This document shows positions 8,809 to 17,228 of a stretch of DNA of 64,000 nt, in pieces; position 1 is the stretch's first letter, and each line of letters begins with the position of its first letter. Origin of the DNA: an uncultured Acidobacteriia bacterium (lineage in GTDB: Bacteria > Acidobacteriota > Terriglobia > Bryobacterales > Bryobacteraceae); assembly GCA_903923395.1 (NCBI GenBank), contig CAIXXM010000037.1, forward strand, positions 21,043-85,042, read 5' to 3'. A program made the position numbers and the translations under genes. The notes under the pieces were generated by a model that was not told the DNA's origin, made no database searches, and worked only from the letters and a program-made list of their open reading frames with translations.

Positions 8809-10019
8809 GATACTTTGTCCTTCCGCAGGCTCAATACCAGACCGGCACCTGACACAATCGCGATGCAGACCGCCCAGGCAGCCAATGCCTGCTGTTGAAT
8901 CAAAGCTCCCGCAATTACGGGAGCAATGATCGAGGAGACAGACGTCAGCGATTGCGTCAGTCCCAAAACAACGCCCTGTTCGCGCTTCGGGGCTCTGTGC
9001 GTGATCAAAGCAGTCACGGCCGGCCTCACTACCCCGTTGCCATAGGAATTGACCATGCTGGCTGCCAGCAACTGTGGCACGGTTTGGGTCCAGCCCAGCG
9101 CCCCATAGCCCACGGCACTGGCAAGAAAACCCGTCCACACCAGTTTGGCTTCTCCAAAGCGCTTGACCAACTTCCCGATGAGAAAGCCCTGCAGGATGAT
9201 CCCGAGAAAACCAACAAAAGCGAACACATAACCCACTTCCCGCGCGCCGAACGGATGGCCCTGCCACGAAAACCGCTGCGCGGCGTATAGCGAGAATCCG
9301 CTGATGAAAAAAGAAAACGAAAAGGCAAAACACAGGAACTGCCACAACAGCGGACCAAGCTTGGCATCGGCAAAATATTGCGCATACGCCTTCCAATCCA
9401 AAACACTCAAGCGTCGCCCGCCCGGACCCGGCGCGCCGTCATCTCCGTGCGGCCGAACGGCAGGCAACAAGAATGTCGTACACAGGACGCTGGTCATTGA
9501 GAGTGCTGCAGCCGCCAGAATCGGATAACTGTAGCCATACTGCGCCAGAAAGCCGGAGACCGCCGGGCCGATCAGAAAGCCAATGCCGAACGCGATCCCG
9601 ATGACGCCGAACGACTTAGCCCTCTTCTCTGGCGTCGTCACATCCGCAATATAGGCTTGTGCAAGCGATAGATTGCCGGCAGTAAGTCCATCAATGACGC
9701 GCGAGACAAAGATCCAGAAGAGTGACGGGGCGGCAGCAAGCACCAGGAAGCCAATAAATGTGCCGATCTGACTCACAATCAAGAGAGGCTTGCGGCCAGT
9801 GCGGTCAGAAAGCTTGCCCAGAATGGGGCCGGCGATTAACTGACAGAAGGCGTAAGTCGAGACTAGTAAGCCGACCGTGGACGCCGATGCACCAAAGTGC
9901 TGTGCATAAAACGGCAGCAGCGGCAGGATGATCGTGAGGCCGAGAATATCAACCAGAACAACCAGGAAGATAGCGAGCAGTGGAGATCTTTCTTTTGGGT
10001 TGGATGGGGATGAGGACAA
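8805..10019 (-). CDS. MFS transporter, TetA-like drug:proton antiporter family
   Basis: This 404-residue membrane protein shows about 12 hydrophobic segments and the MFS signature GKLSDRTGRKPLL between segments 2 and 3. The N-terminal half (DILGLTIILPLLPFYAQHFG) resembles the TetA/TCR subfamily, which exports tetracyclines and other small molecules in exchange for protons. The substrate cannot be inferred. The start is TTG at 10019; no in-frame ATG lies upstream. The gene begins about 20 bp after the terminator of the upstream gene. Confidence 0.85.
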   Translation of the reverse strand: MSSSPSNPKERSPLLAIFLVVLVDILGLTIILPLLPFYAQHFGASASTVGLLVSTYAFCQLIAGPILGKLSDRTGRKPLLIVSQIGTFIGFLVLAAAPSLFWIFVSRVIDGLTAGNLSLAQAYIADVTTPEKRAKSFGVIGIAFGIGFLIGPAVSGFLAQYGYSYPILAAAALSMTSVLCTTFLLPAVRPHGDDGAPGPGGRRLSVLDWKAYAQYFADAKLGPLLWQFLCFAFSFSFFISGFSLYAAQRFSWQGHPFGAREVGYVFAFVGFLGIILQGFLIGKLVKRFGEAKLVWTGFLASAVGYGALGWTQTVPQLLAASMVNSYGNGVVRPAVTALITHRAPKREQGVVLGLTQSLTSVSSIIAPVIAGALIQQQALAAWAVCIAIVSGAGLVLSLRKDKVS

Positions 10020-10032
10020 ACTCTATTGTAGA

Positions 10033-10064
10033 AAACAAAAAGCCCCGGCGCGAGGCCGGGGCTT
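10033..10064 (-). terminator. Rho-independent terminator of the FecR-like gene
   Basis: Read on the minus strand, AAGCCCCGGC and GCCGGGGCTT form a 10-bp stem around a 5-nt loop, followed by TTTTTGTTTTC. It sits between the FecR-like gene and the MFS gene. Confidence 0.85.
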
Positions 10065-10087
10065 CTGTGAACAGGTCGGTGACCGTC

Positions 10088-11059
10088 CTACTTGCAGGTA
10101 GTGCCGGAGCTGATTCCGACGATGCATCCATTACCACCACCACTTGCTGACACACCAGCGGCTGTGCCGACAACTGCGGCAGCAGCTACACCAGCGACGA
10201 CTGCGGTGGTTGCGCTGATACCAGCTGCGGCAGCACCGGCTGCAGCGGCACCCGCCGCACCAGCGGCACCGGCAGCCCCTGCTGCGCCAGCAGCACCTGC
10301 TGCGCCCGCAGCTCCGGCTGCACCCGCCGCACCAGCGCTCGAAAGTACGGCGACAGCCGGTTTCTTCGAATCAGCTTGGAGCACCTGGGTTGCAGGAGAA
10401 GTAGGAGCGGGGTTGGGGCTCTGCGCGTTCGTACCGGAAACCTTCACGCGGGTACCAGCCTTGAGATTGGAGAAGCCCCGGAGTTCGAAGGTTACGTTGG
10501 AGGTTTCATCCGTGAGCTGGAAAGCAGAGCCAACCTTCTTGACGGTTCCGATCACGGTGGTGGCTGCTGCTGCACCCGCGTCCTGCGGGGTCAGATCAAG
10601 AGCCTTGCCCGGAACGAGATTCGCAACATTCACGCCATAAGCGTTGTACACATGAACATTGCCAGCAATCGAAGCGACTTCAACCGTGGCCCCCTTCATC
10701 ATCACGGTTGCAGAACCAGCAGCTTCCGTCTGAATCTTCAAACCATTAGCATTTGCCGTGTACCCATCCACGCGTGCGGTACCCTTTTCCAGGACCACAC
10801 GATCACTGTAGAACTTTCCGCGTGACTCAGCGCCGAGCTGAACCCGGGAGCCGTTGTTCATACGAACCTGGCTCGCAGCGTTCTGCGTCTGAATCGTGCT
10901 TCCATCGAATACCGTTGCGTTCGCGGCGGTCTTCGCATCATTCAGCAAAATATTGCCATTCGAAGTAACGACACCAATGGCGGATGTCGCAGCCAGTGCA
11001 ATGGACAAGCTCGCCGAAACTGCGAGCGCCGAAACGGCCTTAGCGGTGAATCGAATCAT
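10088..11059 (-). CDS. Secreted FecR-like protein with a Gly-Ala-Ala repeat tract
   Basis: The 323-residue product starts with a signal peptide (FTAKAVSALAVSASLSIALA). A FecR-like beta domain follows at about residues 45-105 (TIQTQNAASQVRMNNGSRVQL, RVVLEKGTARVDG), then a second small beta domain (GTVKKVGSAFQLTDE, FSNLKAGTRVKVSG). Residues from about 235 contain roughly ten GAA triplets, then a Val/Ala-rich hydrophobic stretch and a short tail with two cysteines. The tract is collagen-like in period but lacks proline. ATG 11059 is chosen because AAGGGAGG lies just upstream. Its role is unknown; surface attachment or envelope structure is a guess. Confidence 0.75.
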   Translation of the reverse strand: MIRFTAKAVSALAVSASLSIALAATSAIGVVTSNGNILLNDAKTAANATVFDGSTIQTQNAASQVRMNNGSRVQLGAESRGKFYSDRVVLEKGTARVDGYTANANGLKIQTEAAGSATVMMKGATVEVASIAGNVHVYNAYGVNVANLVPGKALDLTPQDAGAAAATTVIGTVKKVGSAFQLTDETSNVTFELRGFSNLKAGTRVKVSGTNAQSPNPAPTSPATQVLQADSKKPAVAVLSSAGAAGAAGAAGAAGAAGAAGAAGAAGAAGAAAAGAAAAGISATTAVVAGVAAAAVVGTAAGVSASGGGNGCIVGISSGTTCK

Positions 11060-11353
11060 ACTGCCTCCCTTAAAAACCATAATCAAATTCCATGATCCCG
11101 GTAGGGCTCTGTTGAAGTCAAGTGCCTTAATATTAAAAACTTGCGAACAAAACAGCCTATACAGCCAACAAAAAAAGGTTATAGGCCGGATCAATCGGGC
11201 GGGCAGTATGGGGACGGACACCTTACCGCAGCGGCAAACCGTTTAATATCAAGGACTTAATAGACACACGTAGAGCGGGGCCTTCTTGGGCCGCTTCAGC
11301 TTCATGGCCGCGCTACACGTACGATACACCACTTTACCCCTTCGTGCGCAACA
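11060..11353. other. Intergenic region without a clear gene
   Basis: This 294-bp gap between two minus-strand genes is AT-richer near 11120-11180. I see no credible reading frame or strong terminator. It presumably holds the promoter and leader of the FecR-like gene, but no convincing promoter pair could be assigned. Confidence 0.4.
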
Positions 11354-11839
11354 TTACGCCAAAGAAATCCTAGGAGTAATTAACCACTGCAGTTCCCCCC
11401 GCGGCACCCCGCGCAACCCCAAAACGTCGATTCTCATGATCGACGCCTTCCGAACTTCTACCCGCAGCGCCGGACTGTTCAACAGAAAACCCATCAACGC
11501 GCCAAGCAACGGCTCATGGCTCGTCAACAGAATCGAGCCCGCTTCCGGGAACAGCCGGATCTCCTCCCATACCTCCTCCGGCGACCCATGCGGCACCAGC
11601 GACGGAACCACAACCGTCTCTCCCCGATGCTCAAGCACCTCTGCGGCCACCTCCGCCGTCTGCAGCGCGCGAAGGTAGGGGCTCGTCAGCACCAGCCCGG
11701 GGTCCATGCCGCCCTGTTGGGCCAGCCGCACCACCGCCGCCGCCTTCTCGCGGCCTTCCAGTGTCAGTCTCCGCCCGGCGTCAGGCTGCCCTGCCCGGGG
11801 TTCTTCGGCGATGCCGTGGCGCATCAGGTACAGTTCCAT
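11354..11839 (-). CDS. sixA: Phosphohistidine phosphatase SixA-like
   Basis: This 161-residue protein of the histidine phosphatase superfamily has the catalytic RHG motif at residues 7-9 (LYLMRHGIAEE), TSPYLRALQTAE in the middle and the second catalytic histidine in TSHEPLLGAL. Its short length matches SixA, which removes phosphate from histidine residues of phosphotransfer proteins. It is transcribed divergently from ppx with a gap of 48 bp, a pairing that suggests shared control of phosphate-related functions. Confidence 0.88.
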   Translation of the reverse strand: MELYLMRHGIAEEPRAGQPDAGRRLTLEGREKAAAVVRLAQQGGMDPGLVLTSPYLRALQTAEVAAEVLEHRGETVVVPSLVPHGSPEEVWEEIRLFPEAGSILLTSHEPLLGALMGFLLNSPALRVEVRKASIMRIDVLGLRGVPRGELQWLITPRISLA

Positions 11840-11887
11840 TGGTTCTACTCCGCAGGTTCGACTCAGCCCGTATGATACCGATTAACT

Positions 11888-13423
11888 ATGCCGCGTTATG
11901 CCGCCATCGACATCGGGAGTAACTCGCTCCGGATGGAAACAGCAGAAATACTGGACGGCCCCCCGAAAATCCTGGCCTCCGAACGCCAGGTCACACGCTT
12001 GGGCGCCAGCGTTTTCAAAACCGGCAAAGTCAGCCAGGAATCCATGGATCTCGTCTGCGGCATCCTGGTCCAAATGGCCGCGTCCTATCGAAAACTGGGC
12101 GTCGATCAGGTTCGCGCCGTCGCCACCGCCGCAATCCGTGACGCTGCCAATCAGCAGGAATTCCTCGCGCGTGCCTCCGCGGCACTCGGCACAGACGTCG
12201 AGATCATCTCCGGGCAGGAAGAAGCACGACTCATCCACCTCGGCGTCCAAAGCCGCTGGCCCCACCCGAAAGAACGCTTCCTCATCATCGATATCGGCGG
12301 CGGCAGCGCCGAAATCATCCTCAGCGAGAACGAAAATCTCTCCCAGGCCTCCAGCAAACCGCTCGGCGCGCTGCGGTTGTATGAAATGTTTTTCAAGTCT
12401 GACCCGCCCCGGCCCGAGGAACTCCACCAGATGGAAGAGTACATCGCGGAAAAGATCCAGCCGGAACTGCGCAAGGTGAAGCACCTGGGGATTGACCGCA
12501 TCATCGGCACGTCAGCCACAGCGTCCGCAGTCGTCTGTGCGGCCAACAGTATTCCCCGGGCCCGCCGTGACGAAGCCGACAAGAAACGCGCCACCACGGC
12601 GCAAATCCGCAAGCTCTACCGGGAACTCACGATGCTCGATGTCGCACACCGCCGCGATGTGGTCGGGATCGGCCCCCGGCGCGCGGAGATCATCATTCCC
12701 GGGACTGCCGTGCTCCTACACGTGCTCGCCGGGCTGGAGATGGCGGCCCTGCACTATTCCGCCGCGGGCGTTCGCGACGGCATCATTGCCGACCTCGCGC
12801 AGCGGCGGTCCGGCGATGATTCCGCCAGGCTCTCCTTCGAGCAGCGCAAGACGGCAGAAGAAATGGCGGAACGCTACGGCGTCTCGCTCCGCCACGCACG
12901 CAAGGTGGCCAGCCTGGGTGCCGATATCTTCCGTACCCTGCAGCCATTGCACAAACAACCGGCCACTGCAGCGCGACTCCTGGAGGGTGCCGCGTACCTG
13001 CATGACGTCGGTCATTACGTGAGCGACACGCGTCACCACAAGCATTCGTATTACCTGGTGGCGAATTCCGACATGCCCGGCTTCACGGAAGAAGAACGGG
13101 AACTGGTGGCGAATCTCTGCAGGTACCACCGGAAGTCCATGCCAAAGCCGGAACATGCGAATCTGCAGCCGCTCACTGCGGAGGGCCGCAGGACCATCGG
13201 TTTGCTCATCCCTTTGCTGCGGTTGGCGGACAGCCTGGACCGCAGCCACGGCCAGCGCATCCGGTCTGTGGAGTGCAAGATCCGCGAGACCGATATTCTG
13301 GTCCAGCTCAATGGTCCTGCAGCGGCAGATTTTGATCTGGAGATCTGGGCCGCGGAACGCCAGAGCGACGTCTTCCGGCAGGTCTACGGAAAGTCGGTGA
13401 CCGTTACCAGGACCGCCGCTTAG
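11888..13423 (+). CDS. ppx: Exopolyphosphatase / pppGpp phosphatase family with HD domain
   Basis: This 511-residue protein has an N-terminal ASKHA-type Ppx/GppA domain: AAIDIGSNSLRME (residues 4-16), the catalytic glutamate in SGQEEARL and the phosphate loop IDIGGGSAEII. A C-terminal HD-type helical domain follows (LHDVGHYVS, HHKHSYYL, CRYHRK). Family members release phosphate from polyphosphate or convert pppGpp to ppGpp; the sequence alone does not decide which. Its stop overlaps the stop of the convergent permease gene by a few bases. Confidence 0.9.
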   Translation: MPRYAAIDIGSNSLRMETAEILDGPPKILASERQVTRLGASVFKTGKVSQESMDLVCGILVQMAASYRKLGVDQVRAVATAAIRDAANQQEFLARASAALGTDVEIISGQEEARLIHLGVQSRWPHPKERFLIIDIGGGSAEIILSENENLSQASSKPLGALRLYEMFFKSDPPRPEELHQMEEYIAEKIQPELRKVKHLGIDRIIGTSATASAVVCAANSIPRARRDEADKKRATTAQIRKLYRELTMLDVAHRRDVVGIGPRRAEIIIPGTAVLLHVLAGLEMAALHYSAAGVRDGIIADLAQRRSGDDSARLSFEQRKTAEEMAERYGVSLRHARKVASLGADIFRTLQPLHKQPATAARLLEGAAYLHDVGHYVSDTRHHKHSYYLVANSDMPGFTEEERELVANLCRYHRKSMPKPEHANLQPLTAEGRRTIGLLIPLLRLADSLDRSHGQRIRSVECKIRETDILVQLNGPAAADFDLEIWAAERQSDVFRQVYGKSVTVTRTAA

Positions 13424-15669
13424 CCAATCGTCTCGTCGAGTTCAGGCGCAGGGTCCAGGTGATCCTGCAATTCCTTCCGCAAATCGGCAATCGCTTCCTC
13501 GCGGCGGCCATCTTCGTTGAGGTCCTTCTCCAGGCGGCGCAGCGCCACACCCAAAACGTCGCGGTGATGCAGCTTCGAACCGAAGACTTCCTCGGTCAAG
13601 CCAAGCCACAAACGGTGCGTCAGGTCGACATCTTCGGGCCACAAACGCGGCGGATGCGGTCCCAGATTGACGAACAGAGACGGACGCCCCGGCGCAATGA
13701 CTTCGAGCGAGAACGGCTGACGCGGCTCCGGCAAATGCTCCCACGCCTGCCCGATACGCCGGGCCAGTTCATCGGAATCCATGCGCAAGGAGGCACCGGT
13801 AACCACTCGGGAAGCAGTTAATTTGGCGGCTGTGTGCACAATGGCATCGAAGGGGTCAACGCTGGGAACCACCAGCAGCTCCACCGTCTTGCCTTCCTTT
13901 TCCGCCATCTCCACGACCTTGGTGAACAACTCGCGCTCATAGTCAGTGAAGAGCTGGTTTTCAGCCAGTTGGTATTCCCCGGCACCGGAAGATACCTGCC
14001 GTACCGTCATCACGATGATGTCGTGCCGGCGCAGATTGGTCTTCTGGAGAATCGACCGCAGGTGCGACAAATTCGTGGTATCACGCACCGCCACAAGAAT
14101 ACTGCCCGGGCGCGCCCGCAGACTCGCCTCGGCAATCTCAGGCTGCATGTCGAGATTGAACTCTTCGAGGGCATGGCCCTTGTGCCGCTTCTTCTTGTTG
14201 TTGATGTGCTCAGACACCGTGAACACAACGAACAGTGCGACGGTGAATATCACGCCGTAGATCGTCGCGTACTTCTTTGAGAACAGGTTCGCAATCGCAA
14301 CAAAGCCCAGCAGAACCGTAGTCGCCGCCAAACCGACCGGGAGTTCCAGCTTCCCAATCTGGATATTGAACGGGAACTTATATTCCTGGTCATGGCGGTG
14401 GTAGCGCAACACCAGCACCCCCAGTGACTTCAGGAAGAAACTCCAGACCACACCGAACGCATAGGCTTCACCCAGCAGGTAAACATCGCCCTGGCTGAGC
14501 ACAATGGTGATGATCTGCAGAATCGCCACCAGGTTGATGATGCGCGACGTAGTGCCGAATTTGCGGTGCGGCTTGCGGAACCAATCCACCAGAACGCCGT
14601 CCTCCGCAACCCGGTTCATCACGCCGTTGGCACCGATAATCGCCGTATTCACAGCACCGGAAAGAATCAGGACGCCCACAATCACAACCAGAACGTGGAA
14701 GGCCAGGCGCAGAATTTCCGGTCCGGCCAGATGCATCGCCAACCCGCCGAGCAGGTTGTCCACATAAGTGGGCCGGATCTTGTCCGGAATAATCAATCCA
14801 GCGAATAAAGTGATTAACCCCGTGCTCACCGCCGCATAGATACAGACGATGTTCCCGGTAATCTTGAGGTTCTTCAGCTTCGGGTAGGCGATTTCCCGGT
14901 ACACCTGCGCCAGGGTTTCAAAGCCGCTCATGGAGAGCAGTGAGTGCCCGAACGCGACGAGGATGGCAATCGCGGGAATGGTGGGCCAAATCGTGCCCTG
15001 GAACCAGCCCAGCGAGTCTTTATTAAATTCGATGTACTGCGGCAGCGGTGGCGGAGGCACCTGTGCCGGCCCGCGCACCAGCAGCGTGATCGGGCACCAG
15101 ATGAGGAAGATCACCACCATCACCGTCGTGATCTGCATAATCCGCAGGGCTTTGCCGCTCGATTCATGCATGCCCTTGATATTCAGCCACCAGAAGTAAA
15201 ACGTGACAATCACCGCAAAGCCGGCGGAAAACCAGTTCGAAGGGATTTCGTAGGAATAGTGCAGCAGCTTGCTGATCTCATTCAGCAACCCGGCCAGATA
15301 CTGTCCGGCGGACACCACGCTGATGGGTCCGGTGAGAATGTAATCAAACAGCAGCGACGACACCGACAGGCGCGCGATAAATGGCCCCATGGAATCCCGC
15401 ACCACGACGTAGACGCCGCCGCGTACGAACATCGAACTGCTTTCCAGATAAACAGAACGAACCGCGAAGCTGAACAGCATCACGCCAAGGACGAACCATG
15501 GCGCACTGCGCCCGATTGCATGCTCCGCGATGCCGCCCGCGTAGAAGGCAGAAGAGGCGAGGTCCGACAGCACAATGGCTGAAGCCCGCCAGAAAGAGAT
15601 AAATGCCAGCGCCACAGTGGTCGCGACTACTACTTTCGCGCCTGGACGGCTGACCTGTTCGTTGGCCAT
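13420..15669 (-). CDS. APC-superfamily amino acid permease with C-terminal cytoplasmic domain
   Basis: The 749-residue protein has about 12 hydrophobic segments in its first 475 residues, with an APC-like N-terminus (ALAFISFWRASAIVLSDLAS) and the conserved GFETLAQVYREI. A KKKRHKGH linker leads to a cytoplasmic domain of about 260 residues with beta-alpha alternation (SILVAVRDTTNL, VELLVVPSVDPFDAI), resembling universal stress protein-like tails of bacterial APC transporters. It probably imports an amino acid or other organic cation. ATG 15669 is the start. The gene is convergent with ppx and divergent from cca. Confidence 0.85.
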   Translation of the reverse strand: MANEQVSRPGAKVVVATTVALAFISFWRASAIVLSDLASSAFYAGGIAEHAIGRSAPWFVLGVMLFSFAVRSVYLESSSMFVRGGVYVVVRDSMGPFIARLSVSSLLFDYILTGPISVVSAGQYLAGLLNEISKLLHYSYEIPSNWFSAGFAVIVTFYFWWLNIKGMHESSGKALRIMQITTVMVVIFLIWCPITLLVRGPAQVPPPPLPQYIEFNKDSLGWFQGTIWPTIPAIAILVAFGHSLLSMSGFETLAQVYREIAYPKLKNLKITGNIVCIYAAVSTGLITLFAGLIIPDKIRPTYVDNLLGGLAMHLAGPEILRLAFHVLVVIVGVLILSGAVNTAIIGANGVMNRVAEDGVLVDWFRKPHRKFGTTSRIINLVAILQIITIVLSQGDVYLLGEAYAFGVVWSFFLKSLGVLVLRYHRHDQEYKFPFNIQIGKLELPVGLAATTVLLGFVAIANLFSKKYATIYGVIFTVALFVVFTVSEHINNKKKRHKGHALEEFNLDMQPEIAEASLRARPGSILVAVRDTTNLSHLRSILQKTNLRRHDIIVMTVRQVSSGAGEYQLAENQLFTDYERELFTKVVEMAEKEGKTVELLVVPSVDPFDAIVHTAAKLTASRVVTGASLRMDSDELARRIGQAWEHLPEPRQPFSLEVIAPGRPSLFVNLGPHPPRLWPEDVDLTHRLWLGLTEEVFGSKLHHRDVLGVALRRLEKDLNEDGRREEAIADLRKELQDHLDPAPELDETIG

Positions 15670-15749
15670 AGGGTCAGGTGTTGACGTCTGTCATTGTAGC
15701 GGGTTGTCTGCAACGTTAGTACGGGAACTTACGCGTTTACTATGAAAGC

Positions 15750-17087
15750 GTGACTGGACAACAACTCGCGGAATCGATCACACGGCGCATCCGGGAGTCC
15801 GGGGGTGAGGCGTTTTTCGTCGGCGGCTGCGTGCGGGATCTGCTGCTGGGCCGCATTCCCAAGGATTTTGACGTCGCCACTTCCCTGCCCCCGGAACGCC
15901 TGCAGTCGCTCTTCCCCGGCGCCGGCCTGGTTGGCGCACACTTCGGCGTTGTGCTGGTGTCACAGGGAGGAGTGAGTGTCGAAGTCGCCACCTACCGCAG
16001 CGATGGCAACTACGTCGATGGCCGCCGCCCGGAGACCGTCCAGTTTGAAACAGACGCCCGCCAGGATGCCCTACGCCGGGACTTTACCGTCAACGCCCTC
16101 TTCCTGGACCCTTTCACGGGAAAAATAGAAGACTTCACCGGCGGCCAGGCAGATCTGCAAGCCCGCCTCATCCGCGCCATCGGCAATCCGCGCTCGCGTT
16201 TTGAAGAAGATCACCTGCGGCTGCTGCGCGCGGTGCGGTTTGCCGCTGTCCTGGATTTCGAGATCGAACCAGCCACCCTCGACGCGATCACGCAGATGGC
16301 ACCGCTCGTCGCAAACGTTGCGCCGGAGCGCATTCGCGATGAAATCAGCCGCATTCTGACGGGCGCGCACCCCCGCCGCGGCTTCGAACTGCTGCATGCA
16401 ACCGGACTGCTGCGCCAGATCCTGCCCGAAGTGGAAGCCCTGCGGGGCGTGGAACAACCGCCGCAGTTCCATCCGGAAGGCGATGTTTGGACCCACACGA
16501 TGCTGATGCTCGACAGTCTGTGCGAACCTTCACTGACTCTCGCGCTGGGCGTCCTCTTCCACGACATCGGCAAGCCCGGCACCTTCCGCATTGCCGACCG
16601 CATCCGCTTTGATGGACACGTGGAACTCGGCATGAAAATCGCGGCCGAAGCGCTCCATCGCCTGCGCTATCCAGGCCAGATCGTTGAACAGGCCGTCGCT
16701 TTGGTGGAAAACCACATGAAGTTCGCTGCGGTGACCAGAATGCGGGAGAGCACACTGAAGCGCTTTCTGCGAATGCCGCGCTTCGAAGAGCATCTCGAAC
16801 TCCATCGCGCGGACTGCCTGTCAAGCCACCGCCAACTCGACCACTACGAGTTCGCCAAACAACGGCTGCAGGACTTGCCGCAGGAGGCACTGCGTCCGGC
16901 GCCGCTGATTACGGGCCGCGATCTACTGGCGCAAGGCTGGCAACCGGGGCCCGCGATGGGTGCTGTGCTGCGCGAAATCGAGGATGCCCAACTCGAAGGG
17001 ACACTCACCACCGCGGCGGAAGCTCTCGACTACGCGGCACAGAAGCTCAAAAGCGCACAGGGTGCGGTGCGCACCATCAGAAGTTGA
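15750..17087 (+). CDS. cca: CCA tRNA nucleotidyltransferase (class II poly(A) polymerase-like)
   Basis: This 445-residue enzyme adds or repairs the 3' CCA of tRNAs. The head domain has GGCVRDLLLG followed by the metal-binding DxD in KDFDVATS, then EVATYRSDG and RRDFTVNALF. The neck carries FEEDHLRLLRAVRF. A C-terminal HD domain is evident (HPEGDVWTHT, LFHDIGKPGTF, VENHMKF), as in many bacterial CCA-adding enzymes that also have phosphohydrolase activity. GTG 15750 gives MTGQQLAESI and fits the family. Confidence 0.93.
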   Translation: MTGQQLAESITRRIRESGGEAFFVGGCVRDLLLGRIPKDFDVATSLPPERLQSLFPGAGLVGAHFGVVLVSQGGVSVEVATYRSDGNYVDGRRPETVQFETDARQDALRRDFTVNALFLDPFTGKIEDFTGGQADLQARLIRAIGNPRSRFEEDHLRLLRAVRFAAVLDFEIEPATLDAITQMAPLVANVAPERIRDEISRILTGAHPRRGFELLHATGLLRQILPEVEALRGVEQPPQFHPEGDVWTHTMLMLDSLCEPSLTLALGVLFHDIGKPGTFRIADRIRFDGHVELGMKIAAEALHRLRYPGQIVEQAVALVENHMKFAAVTRMRESTLKRFLRMPRFEEHLELHRADCLSSHRQLDHYEFAKQRLQDLPQEALRPAPLITGRDLLAQGWQPGPAMGAVLREIEDAQLEGTLTTAAEALDYAAQKLKSAQGAVRTIRS

Positions 17088-17108
17088 GAAACACCGTCGC
17101 ACCGCACT

Positions 17109-17221
17109 CCGTTGTGCGGCGGTTCCGCTAAAGCCGCACAGGCGCAAGGGCCGCGCCCGCAAACTCGATCAGCAACCGCAGTGTTCAGGCGGCCCGAAGT
17201 CGTCCGTTGTGCGGCGGTTCC
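17109..17221 (+). repeat. 92-bp dispersed intergenic repeat, copy 1, with an extra partial end
   Basis: The core at 17130-17221 matches the reverse complement of 54973-55064 over its full 92 bp with four differences. Its ends are inverted: GCCGCACA near the left and TGTGCGGC near the right. The right-end sequence CCGTTGTGCGGCGGTTCC also occurs at 17109-17126, just left of the core, so a partial tandem copy is present. The element fills the convergent gap between cca and rmuC and ends eight bases from the rmuC stop. Confidence 0.85.
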
Positions 17222-17228
17222 GCCAAAG

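Noticed and set aside
8809..9397. Long upstream extension of the DUF427 frame
   Set aside because: The extra residues come from the wrong frame of the MFS transporter gene and have no DUF427 similarity; coupling at TTGA explains the real start.
10200..10340. Triplet-rich tract as a regulatory microsatellite
   Set aside because: It is in frame within the FecR-like gene and encodes the Gly-Ala-Ala repeat; no separate regulatory sign.
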